This document shows, piece after piece, positions 5,631 to 12,277 of a stretch of 12,277 bases of DNA. Under the pieces are notes generated by a model, which worked only from the letters and a program-made list of their open reading frames with translations, had not been told where the DNA came from and ran no database searches. A program made the position numbers and the translations under genes. Positions within the stretch are counted from its first letter, which is position 1. Each line of letters begins with the position of its first letter. Source of the stretch: Leptofilum sp050292445 (GTDB lineage Bacteria > Chloroflexota > Anaerolineae > Promineifilales > Promineifilaceae); NCBI GenBank assembly GCA_050292445.1, contig JBNKLQ010000193.1, positions 1-12,277 on the forward strand, in the 5' to 3' direction.

Positions 5631-6872
5631 TTCCTCATCAATTTGAAATTGAAGTAACACATGTGCTTCCCGTAAACTATTTTCAACTTCGACTGGTGTC
5701 TCACCTGTGGCAAAAATAAAGCCAAGGTAGCTTTCGCCTTCGGGCAAGGGCACGAGGCGATTATTGAGGGGGGCGGTAATGGTCACTTCATCAATACCCG
5801 GAACTTCTCTTGCCTTCTCCACGCCGGTAAAACCGCGCAGGATGCCGCCGTGGGGAATGGGAATCATCATCACGCCGCTGGCCTGCTGCTCCCGCTGCAT
5901 ATGGCTTACTGGTAAACCAGTCGCTTGCCGCAAAATGAGTTCCTCCAGCGATAGTTCACTATCGCCCATCCCCATATCAAAGCGTAACGTTTGAGAGCAA
6001 AGGCCGCCAATGGAACGGCCGTTCACCTCCACAATCCACGCCCCTGCTTCATTCACCCGCAACTCCGCATGAACCGACCCCAACTGCAAACCCAGGGCGG
6101 CGGCTCCGCCAGCGGCCGTTTCCACAATTTGCGCCTGCACATCCTCCGGCAAACGGGAAGGCGTCACGTAAATGGTTTCCTCAAAAAACGGCCCTTCCAA
6201 CGGATCGGGCTTGTCGAAAATGGCCAGGGGATGGAGACGGCCGTTTTCCAACACGCTTTCCAAAGCCACTTCTACCCCCGGCAGATACGTTTCCACCAAA
6301 AAATGACCGCCAGCAGGCAACAAATGGCGCAGACGCTGTACCGCTGCGGTCAATTCGGCCGTATCGTTGGCCCGCATTACCCCGCGACTGCCGTTGAGGT
6401 GCAAGGGTTTCACCACGCAGGGAAAACCAATCTTATCCTCAATGGCGCTGGCGATAGTGCCAACTGTTTCTTCCAGGGAAAAACGTAAGAATTGCGGGCT
6501 GTTCACACCGGCCGCGGCCAGCATCTGGCGCATTTTGTATTTATCGCGGGCGGCTTCTGCGGCGGCAACATCATTGTGCGGCAGGCCCAATGCTTTGCTG
6601 GCTTTGGCCGCCAACACAGCCCCGGCATCATCCACCGGCACGACAGCAGCCAACGGCCGTTTCTGAGCAAATTGAATGATGTGGGAAACGGCCGTATCTG
6701 GCTCGCTAAAGTTCAACTGCAACGGCATCCCCCACTGCTGCGCCAACGCCTCTGGCAAATCGAAGCCTTGCACGATAGACACCCCCAACTTTTGCCCCGC
6801 GGCTAAAAAGGCATCAGCCCGGTAGCTTTGCGGCGTGGTTAACAGCAAAACAGTTTTTGTCTTAGAAATCAT
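5601..6872 (-). CDS. ATP-grasp ligase, L-amino-acid-ligase-like
   Basis: 423 residues. Seen: an N-terminal pre-ATP-grasp Rossmann part (1-105); ATP-grasp body with Lys155 in VVKPLHLNGSRGV (153-165, glycine-rich loop), VETYLPGVEVALE (193-205), HAELRV (268-273) and the metal-binding IVEVNGR (280-286; Glu282, Asn284). The C-terminal part (about 330-415: ASGVMMIPIPHGGIL and after) resembles the C-terminal domain of L-amino-acid ligases. Such enzymes join a carboxylate to an amine with ATP via an acyl-phosphate, often making dipeptides. Substrate unknown; carnosine-synthase-like or other carboxylate-amine ligase roles are possible. ATG at 6870-6872 has no Shine-Dalgarno; a TACAAT box ends six bases before it. 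The final residues (RLSVIGER) and the stop are encoded by a heptad repeat. It stands alone, convergent with yggX and divergent from the beta-helix genes. Confidence 0.85.
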   Translation of the reverse strand: MISKTKTVLLLTTPQSYRADAFLAAGQKLGVSIVQGFDLPEALAQQWGMPLQLNFSEPDTAVSHIIQFAQKRPLAAVVPVDDAGAVLAAKASKALGLPHNDVAAAEAARDKYKMRQMLAAAGVNSPQFLRFSLEETVGTIASAIEDKIGFPCVVKPLHLNGSRGVMRANDTAELTAAVQRLRHLLPAGGHFLVETYLPGVEVALESVLENGRLHPLAIFDKPDPLEGPFFEETIYVTPSRLPEDVQAQIVETAAGGAAALGLQLGSVHAELRVNEAGAWIVEVNGRSIGGLCSQTLRFDMGMGDSELSLEELILRQATGLPVSHMQREQQASGVMMIPIPHGGILRGFTGVEKAREVPGIDEVTITAPLNNRLVPLPEGESYLGFIFATGETPVEVENSLREAHVLLQFQIDEEIRLSVIGER

Positions 6873-6878
6873 GCTGGG

Positions 6879-6887
6879 ATTGTACCA
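6879..6887 (-). promoter_or_regulatory. Extended -10 promoter giving a probable leaderless mRNA
   Basis: The minus strand reads TGGTACAAT, a TG-extended -10 box (TACAAT at 6879-6884). Six bases, CCCAGC, separate it from the ATP-grasp ATG, so transcription would begin at or next to the ATG. No ribosome site exists in this gap, and a good -35 box is not seen. Confidence 0.45.
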
Positions 6888-6959
6888 AAATTTAGCGCGA
6901 AGCTATCCCAGCTGCCAGGCCGCGATCTTAACCGATGTTGTAATTATCAATTGTTATGC

Positions 6960-6988
6960 TTACTCATTGAATTGTATTGGATGAGTAA
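6960..6988. promoter_or_regulatory. Inverted repeat, candidate operator in the divergent intergenic region
   Basis: TTACTCAT (6960-6967) and its exact complement ATGAGTAA (6981-6988) are centred 21 bases apart, two helical turns. They lie between the divergent ATP-grasp gene and the first beta-helix gene, upstream of the latter's likely promoter region (a loose TTGCGA at 6997-7002 and CATAAT at 7031-7036). This is a plausible dimeric regulator site, but could be chance. Confidence 0.3.
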
Positions 6989-7057
6989 ACAACACATTGC
7001 GACCACTGTATCAACAAAGCATAAACTTAACATAATTTAGGGAGCGTATTGGAATTT

Positions 7058-10000
7058 ATGAACCGTAAGGGTCTATCTTTACTGCTGGCTACCATGCTGG
7101 CACTTTTCCTCGTACCAACTTTACTTTCCATCCTGGGCCAGGCACAAACCGTTCACGCCGCTACATTCAACGTCAACATCTTTTTTGATGAGAATAACGG
7201 CGCTTGTGACTTGGCTGGCTGCTCCATTCGAGAAGCCATTTCCGCAGCCGGAAACGGGGACGACATTAGCATCCCGGCTGGCACCTACACCCTTTCTGCC
7301 ATCAACGGAGCGTTGGCGGTTACCGAAACCCTCACTTTTAACGGCAACAGCGCTACCGACACGTTTATTGATGCTCAGGGTAACAGCCGGGTATTCAACG
7401 TCACAGCCGGAGCAGTTGTCTTCAACAACCTCACCATCCAAAATGGCACAGCCATCGACGGAGCCGGCCTTCGCATCAGCGGCGCTACCACTAATGTAAC
7501 GTTGAACAACAGCGCCATTTATAGCAACAGTGCCACAACAAATGGTGGCGGCATTTATTTGCAAAGCGGCACATTGGCCTTGCAAAACAGTGAGGTTGTG
7601 ACAAACACGGCCGTTTCCGACGGCGGCGGCATCTATTCTCTGCGTGGAGCCATTACCGTTGATAACAGCAACATCAGCTACAACAACGCCGATCGGGCAG
7701 GCGGCATTTTTATCAATCAAGCTTCGGCCGACCTTACCTTAAACAGCGGTGAAGTTTCTTACAACAACGGCAGCTTGGCGGCCGACACCTTTCCCGGCGG
7801 CGGTATTTATGTCGGCTCTGGTACAGCCACGCTAAATGGGGGCATGATAAAAAATAACCAGGCATTCCGTGGTGGGGGTGTTTTGGTTAGCAGTGGTCAG
7901 GTTACCCTAAACGATGCCGAGATCATCAGCAACACCGCTACTTATGGCGGTGGCGTTTATGTTGTCAACACCGCTGGCTGGTTCACCCAAACGGCAGGCC
8001 TTATTGCGACCAACCAATCCACAGCAACGCTTGAGTTTGGTGGTGGGGGTATGTACATTTTCAACGGGAATGCTGTTTTGTTGGGTGGTGCCGTAATGAC
8101 AAATACGGCCGTCTACCATGGTGGCGGTATGGAAGTACGTTTTGGCACATTGTTAGTTGATGGCGTCACCATTAGTGACAACCAAGCAGGTCAATTCGGT
8201 GGTGGCATCTACAATAAGGCGGGTGATGTTACCATCCGAAACAGTCTGATCAGCGGCAATACCACTGCCAATGACGGCGGCGGCATTGCCACCGGATATG
8301 ATTCTGGTCCAAGCCAAACCCTAATCGAAAACAGTGCCATTGTTAACAATGCGGCCGGCGTTGCCGCAACAGGTGGCGGCATCTTTGCCAGCGGTGAATC
8401 GCCCAGCGTCGGAGGTATTATCACCCTCACCAACGTCACTCTAAGTGGCAACGGAGCAGGCGACGGAGCAGGTTTCGCCAACGAGCTAGGCAGTACGGCC
8501 GTTCTCACCAACGTCACCCTTTCTCAAAACACGGCCATTACCAACGGCGGCGGCCTTAACAACAACGGCGGCACACTCACCATCGGCAACAGCATCATCT
8601 TTGGCAACAGCGCACCCGTAGGCGACGACTGCAATGGCACGGTCACTTCAGCCAACTTCAATATTGCTGGACCCACCTGTAACTTTACAGGAAGCAACGA
8701 CAGCAACAGCGACCCATTCCTGCAACCACTGGCGCTCAACGGGGGCGACACGCTTAATTATGCCCTTGGTTCAGGCAGCCCGGCCATTGACGGAGGCAGC
8801 AGCACCTTGTGCCCCGCCACTGACCAGCGCGGCAACTTGCGGCCCATCAACGGCGTGTGCGACATTGGCGCATACGAAGATGGCATTGGCTTTTTCATCA
8901 GCGATGCCAGCCTGACGGAAGGCGATGCTGGTAACTCGCAAATGACGTTTACAGTCACCCGCTCCTTTATCACCGACACTACCTACACGGTCGATTATGA
9001 AACAATAGCAAACACCGCCACAGCAGATGTCGATTTTACGCACGTGCCTACCGCCACCCTCACCTTCTTACCCGTCACGATGACCCAAACCATCAACATC
9101 CCCATTCTGGGCGACACGCTGGACGAAGATGATGAGCAGTTCACGGTGCAGCTCAGCAACCAATCGCCTGAAGTAAGCCTTGGGGATGCCAGTGGCCTTG
9201 GCACCATCTTGGACGATGACGCGCCGCCGTCGCTGACGATTGCCGATGTGTCTGTGGCAGAAGGGGATAGCGGCAGCGTCACGGCCGTTCTCACCGCCAC
9301 CCTCTCCGCCGCCAGCAGCAAAACCATCACAGTAGACTATGCCACGATGGACGGAACGGCCGTTGTCGCTGATTCAGATTATCTTTCTGCCAGTGATACC
9401 ATCACCTTTGCCCCTGGCACCTTAAGCCAAACCATCTCTATCGACGTTTCAGGTGATGCCAAAGATGAAATAGACGAAACGTTCACCGTTGAACTAAGCA
9501 ATGAAAGCAACGTCACCCTGGCAGACAACAGCGGTCAGGTCACCATCACCGACGACGATGCGGAACCTACTTTGAGCATCGCCAATGCCAGCGTCACGGA
9601 AGGCGACAGCGGCACGACCAGCCTGGATTTCCTGGTGACCCTGTCTGCCCCCAGCGGCAAAACCATCACCGTCGATTACATGACCAATGGAATTTCTGGC
9701 AGCGCAACGGCTGGCAGTGACTATGAGATTGCCAGCGGCACGCTCACTTTCAATCCAGATGACATAGAAAAAACTATCAGCGTCATCATCAATGGAGACG
9801 GTGTGGATGAGGTCAACGAAACATTCCAGGTAGACCTGGACAACGCAACTAGTGCCACCATTTCAAATGGTCAGGCAATAGGCACAATCAACGATGATGA
9901 TCCGCTGCCTACCGCCAGCATCAACAACGCCACGGTTACAGAAGGGGACAGCGGCACGGTAACGGCCGTTTTCACCGTCACCCTCTCCGCCGCCAGCGGA

Positions 10001-10282
10001 AAAACGATCACTATCAGCTACAGCAGTGCCAATGATTCCGCCACGGCTGGAGAAGATTATACGGCCGTAAACAACACACTCACCTTCAACCCCGGCGGCT
10101 CCCTCAGTCAAGCCATTAACGTCACGGTGCAGGGCGATCAAGATACCGAGCCAGATGAGCAATTCTTCCTCAACCTGACCGGCACAAATGGCAATGTCAC
10201 CCTGGGAAACAGTCAGGGGATTGGCACCATCCTCAATGATGACGGCACCCTCATCTTTCTGCCCTTTGTCATCAAACCATAA
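7058..10282 (+). CDS. Secreted beta-helix protein with CSLREA-like N-terminus, choice-of-anchor Q region and four Calx-beta domains
   Basis: 1074 residues from ATG. Seen in order: Sec signal peptide 1-34 (MNRKG, hydrophobic core, VHA/A cleavage); CSLREA-like motif CDLAGCSIREA (50-60); about 14 parallel beta-helix rungs (about 100-540), each with a GGGIY-like turn and an Asn ladder; a choice-of-anchor-Q-like block (about 552-608: LALNGG, SPAIDGG, TDQRGNLRP, DIGAYE); four Calx-beta domains (about 611-722, 725-833, 836-948, 951-1062), each opening with a T/A-EGD motif, carrying DE-x-(D/N)E Ca2+-binding stretches and ending in DDD or NDD; and a tail ending IFLPFVIKP. AGGGAG (7039-7044) is 13 bases from ATG; an in-frame TTG at 7049 is closer but would put Glu ahead of the basic n-region. 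Function is unknown; likely a Ca2+-stabilised surface or matrix protein. It is followed by a paralogue after a terminator. Confidence 0.9.
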   Translation: MNRKGLSLLLATMLALFLVPTLLSILGQAQTVHAATFNVNIFFDENNGACDLAGCSIREAISAAGNGDDISIPAGTYTLSAINGALAVTETLTFNGNSATDTFIDAQGNSRVFNVTAGAVVFNNLTIQNGTAIDGAGLRISGATTNVTLNNSAIYSNSATTNGGGIYLQSGTLALQNSEVVTNTAVSDGGGIYSLRGAITVDNSNISYNNADRAGGIFINQASADLTLNSGEVSYNNGSLAADTFPGGGIYVGSGTATLNGGMIKNNQAFRGGGVLVSSGQVTLNDAEIISNTATYGGGVYVVNTAGWFTQTAGLIATNQSTATLEFGGGGMYIFNGNAVLLGGAVMTNTAVYHGGGMEVRFGTLLVDGVTISDNQAGQFGGGIYNKAGDVTIRNSLISGNTTANDGGGIATGYDSGPSQTLIENSAIVNNAAGVAATGGGIFASGESPSVGGIITLTNVTLSGNGAGDGAGFANELGSTAVLTNVTLSQNTAITNGGGLNNNGGTLTIGNSIIFGNSAPVGDDCNGTVTSANFNIAGPTCNFTGSNDSNSDPFLQPLALNGGDTLNYALGSGSPAIDGGSSTLCPATDQRGNLRPINGVCDIGAYEDGIGFFISDASLTEGDAGNSQMTFTVTRSFITDTTYTVDYETIANTATADVDFTHVPTATLTFLPVTMTQTINIPILGDTLDEDDEQFTVQLSNQSPEVSLGDASGLGTILDDDAPPSLTIADVSVAEGDSGSVTAVLTATLSAASSKTITVDYATMDGTAVVADSDYLSASDTITFAPGTLSQTISIDVSGDAKDEIDETFTVELSNESNVTLADNSGQVTITDDDAEPTLSIANASVTEGDSGTTSLDFLVTLSAPSGKTITVDYMTNGISGSATAGSDYEIASGTLTFNPDDIEKTISVIINGDGVDEVNETFQVDLDNATSATISNGQAIGTINDDDPLPTASINNATVTEGDSGTVTAVFTVTLSAASGKTITISYSSANDSATAGEDYTAVNNTLTFNPGGSLSQAINVTVQGDQDTEPDEQFFLNLTGTNGNVTLGNSQGIGTILNDDGTLIFLPFVIKP

Positions 10283-10301
10283 ATTATAACCCGCGTCACT
10301 G

Positions 10302-10337
10302 TGCCCAAAGCTTGCCTGACCCGGCAAGCTTTGGGCA
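10302..10337 (+). terminator. Strong hairpin, probable transcription terminator after the first beta-helix gene
   Basis: GCCCAAAGCTTGCC (10303-10316) pairs perfectly with GGCAAGCTTTGGGC (10323-10336) across a 6-base loop, and T10302/A10337 adds a fifteenth pair. It begins 20 bases after the stop codon. The tail (AATTTCCCCTTTAT) is only partly T-rich, so it is an atypical intrinsic terminator or an mRNA 3'-end stabiliser. It separates the two paralogues into distinct transcription units. Confidence 0.7.
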
Positions 10338-10471
10338 ATTTCCCCTTTATCACACGTTTGTAACTTTCATTGTAATTCGCCCTTGTTAACTTGTCTGCTG
10401 GTACCCGCAAATCCATAAATCTTTGCCAATTGCACAATCATTACAATAACCAATCGGGAGTCACGCTGCGT

Positions 10472-12277
10472 ATGTTCAACAAACAAAAAGGAATCGCCCT
10501 TACATTAGCGCTGGGACAGACAGTTCTTATTTTGCCACTGCTGTTTTGGCTGCTGCACCAACCAACGGCCGTTCATGCCGCCAATCTAAACGTCAACACC
10601 TTCACCGATGCCAGCGACGGCGATTGTGGCGACGGTACCTGCTCCCTGCGCGATGCCATTACCCTTGCCAACCCATCAGACAATATCTATCTGCCAGCGG
10701 GCAACTATGTCCTTTCTTCTGCCTTGGGCCAAATTAACATTGCTAAAACAATCACCCTCATTGGTCAGGGGGCAACGTCTGCGGACACGGTTATTGACGG
10801 CGATCACGCCATTCGCCTGTTCAACATCAGCTCTGGTACGGTGACGTTTAACAACCTAACCATGCAAAATGGCCAGCCCGCCAGCGGTAACGGTGGGGCT
10901 ATTCTTGCATCCGGTAGCGGCAGTATCACACTGGACAACAGCGTCATCAGCAACAGCATTACGTTGGGCAACGGTGGTGGCATCTACCTGGCTGGCGGCA
11001 CGCTCAACATCTTGAACGGTAGCCAGATTGTGAGCAATACGGCCGTTGCCAGCGCAACCGGCAGCGGGGGAGGCGTCTACAGCAACCAGGGCACCATCAA
11101 TCTCACCGATAGCCTTGTGGCGGAAAACAGCGCGCAATATGGCGGCGGCATTCGGTTGAATCAGCCCGCCGCCCAGCTAACCATCGAGAACAGCCAAATC
11201 ATAAACAACAGCGGCTTAGCCCCCGGCAGTTCAAATCCATTTTCCGGAGGCGGAATTAATGCCGGGTCTGGCACAGTTATTATGAACAGCGGCCTCATCA
11301 GCGGCAATGTCGCTTACCGAGGCGGCGGGGCACTGGTCAGCGCCGGAACCTTTACGCTTAATGGCGGCACCATTACCAACAATGAATCCAACTACGGCGG
11401 TGGATTTTATGTGGTTAGCACAAATGCCTTGCTCACCATCAACGACGGCACGATCAGCGGCAATCGCTCTGTGGCTACCATCTTTGGTGGCGGCGCACTG
11501 TACATTTTCCAGGGGCAGGTGGTGCAAAATGGTGGGGAGATTTCAAATAATACGGCCGTAAATCTCGGCGGCGCGATGGAAGTGCGCATGGGCAGCTTCC
11601 AGATGAATGGCGGCACCATCTCCGGCAACAGCGCCGGTAACTGGGGCGGTGCCATCTATAACGACCAGGGCACCCTCACCATCACCAATGGCACGCTGAC
11701 CGGCAACAGCAGCGTGTTGGGCGGCGGGGCCATCGCCACAGGCGCGGCCAGCCAGAACAGCATTAGTAACAGCGTCATCTACACCAACAGCACCAGCATC
11801 ACCCAAACGGGCGGAGCCATTCTAAACACCGGCACGCTCACCCTCACCAATGTGACCCTCAGCGACAACTTTGCCAACAACGGCGGCGGCTTGCAAAATG
11901 AAGGCACAGCCACTCTGACCAACGTGACGGTTTATGAGAATACGGCCGTTTCCAACGGCGGCGGTCTCAACGAAAATGGCGGCATGCTGAACGTTGTCAA
12001 CAGCATCATCGCCGGGAATAGCGCCCCCACTGGGCCAGACTGTGCCGGAACGATTGTCTCCCAAGGTTACAATCTCATCCAGGACGACACCGACTGCACC
12101 ATTAGCGGCAGCACCACGGGCAACACCAGCGGCGATCCGCTGCTAGCAGCGTTAGCGCTCAACGGCGGCAGCACGCTCAACCACGCCCTCGGCAGCAGCA
12201 GCCCAGCGTTGGACGCAGGCAATAACGCCAGCTGTGCCAGCACCGACCAGCGCGGCGCTTCGCGCCCCATCGACGGC
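10472..12277 (+). CDS. Second secreted beta-helix protein, paralogue of the preceding gene (3' end beyond the window)
   Basis: The frame stays open for 602 codons to the last base. Seen: signal peptide 1-36 (MFNKQKG, hydrophobic core, TAVHA/A cleavage); CSLREA motif CGDGTCSLRDAITLAN (52-67); 14 beta-helix rungs with GGGI/GGAI turns and NNTAV/GNSA ladders; then the start of a choice-of-anchor-Q-like block (DPLLAALALNGG, SPALDAG, TDQRGASRPIDG), cut at the window edge. Rung order and rung-specific phrases match the upstream protein throughout (for example YVV, YIF, MEVR and IYN turns in the same order), so this is a tandem gene duplication. By analogy Calx-beta domains and a Leu-Pro tail should follow, unseen here. 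GGGAG (10456-10460) lies 11 bases before ATG. The 135 bases between the terminator and ATG have a TACAAT (10442-10447) without a clear -35 box. Likely surface or secreted; ligand unknown. Confidence 0.9.
   Translation, partial: MFNKQKGIALTLALGQTVLILPLLFWLLHQPTAVHAANLNVNTFTDASDGDCGDGTCSLRDAITLANPSDNIYLPAGNYVLSSALGQINIAKTITLIGQGATSADTVIDGDHAIRLFNISSGTVTFNNLTMQNGQPASGNGGAILASGSGSITLDNSVISNSITLGNGGGIYLAGGTLNILNGSQIVSNTAVASATGSGGGVYSNQGTINLTDSLVAENSAQYGGGIRLNQPAAQLTIENSQIINNSGLAPGSSNPFSGGGINAGSGTVIMNSGLISGNVAYRGGGALVSAGTFTLNGGTITNNESNYGGGFYVVSTNALLTINDGTISGNRSVATIFGGGALYIFQGQVVQNGGEISNNTAVNLGGAMEVRMGSFQMNGGTISGNSAGNWGGAIYNDQGTLTITNGTLTGNSSVLGGGAIATGAASQNSISNSVIYTNSTSITQTGGAILNTGTLTLTNVTLSDNFANNGGGLQNEGTATLTNVTVYENTAVSNGGGLNENGGMLNVVNSIIAGNSAPTGPDCAGTIVSQGYNLIQDDTDCTISGSTTGNTSGDPLLAALALNGGSTLNHALGSSSPALDAGNNASCASTDQRGASRPIDG

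Larger units (their letters stand above)
1024..11948. repeat. Dispersed palindrome CGGCCG, mostly as ACGGCCGT (HIP1-like genome signature)
   Basis: By eye about 33 copies of CGGCCG: starts at 1024, 1157, 1596, 1744, 1957, 2068, 3363, 3647, 3693, 3933, 4324, 5280, 6016, 6113, 6238, 6356, 6509, 6654, 6689, 7608, 7725, 7779, 8106, 8352, 8496, 9282, 9357, 9963, 10062, 10566, 11040, 11553 and 11943. About 22 extend to ACGGCCGT. At this base composition about 4 and well under 1, respectively, would be expected. Copies sit inside genes of both strands in all three frames (read as TAV, NGR, RPL/RPF). None occurs in vapBC. Confidence 0.9.

Noticed and set aside
7049..7057. TTG start of the first beta-helix gene
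   Set aside because: The ATG nine bases later gives a standard signal peptide with a basic N-terminus; the TTG is nearer the AGGGAG site, so it cannot be fully excluded.
7500..8600. Tandem DNA repeats within the beta-helix genes
   Set aside because: Similarity is at the protein-rung level with variable length and poor nucleotide identity; no direct tandem DNA repeat is evident.
9863..10327. Minus-strand frame over the last Calx-beta domain and terminator
   Set aside because: Antisense to a well-supported gene and begins inside the terminator hairpin; no domain recognised.

Overview
The window reads as chromosomal DNA of a free-living bacterium, most likely a Chloroflexota (Anaerolineae-type) member. 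This is inferred from a NuoE-NuoF fusion of HoxF type beside fdhD, large secreted CSLREA/beta-helix/Calx-beta proteins, and a secreted protein ending in an aromatic/Leu-Pro-hydrophobic tail of the kind common in that phylum. No rRNA, tRNA or single diagnostic gene proves the assignment. Base composition is moderately GC-rich, except for a clearly AT-rich toxin-antitoxin island.

Layout, left to right. (1) 49-3430, minus strand: three genes of an NAD-linked formate dehydrogenase locus, transcribed leftwards in the order NuoE-NuoF fusion (FMN/NADH diaphorase), fdhD (sulfurtransferase for the Mo/W cofactor), and a HoxU/FdsA-N-like Fe-S electron-transfer subunit. The catalytic molybdopterin subunit is not in the window and would be expected just beyond the left edge. 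(2) 3537-4463, minus: a methionyl-tRNA formyltransferase-like protein starting at TTG. (3) 4504-5167, plus: an AT-rich vapBC module with a candidate direct-repeat operator. (4) 5205-5513, plus: a YggX-family iron-trafficking/oxidative-protection protein. (5) 5601-6872, minus: an ATP-grasp ligase resembling L-amino-acid ligases, apparently made from a leaderless mRNA. (6) 7058-10282 and 10472-12277 (runs off the right edge), plus: two tandem paralogous secreted beta-helix proteins. The first is complete and carries four Calx-beta domains; the two are separated by a strong hairpin terminator. The second gene stays open to the last base of the window.

The most notable non-genic signals are repeats. 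The palindrome CGGCCG, mostly as ACGGCCGT, occurs about 33 times (22 as the 8-mer), far above chance. It lies inside genes in all three reading frames on both strands, like the HIP1 palindrome of cyanobacteria. Separately, gene boundaries carry heptad-phased repeats (CAGTNNN, CGGTNNN, GCCACCT). Because 7 is not a multiple of 3, they place stop codons in every frame on both strands; they supply the stop codons or terminal residues of at least three genes here.

Functionally the left half is formate/NADH electron transfer with Fe-S maintenance (formate dehydrogenase module, FdhD, YggX). The right half is cell-surface architecture. The vapBC pair looks like an acquired insert between them.
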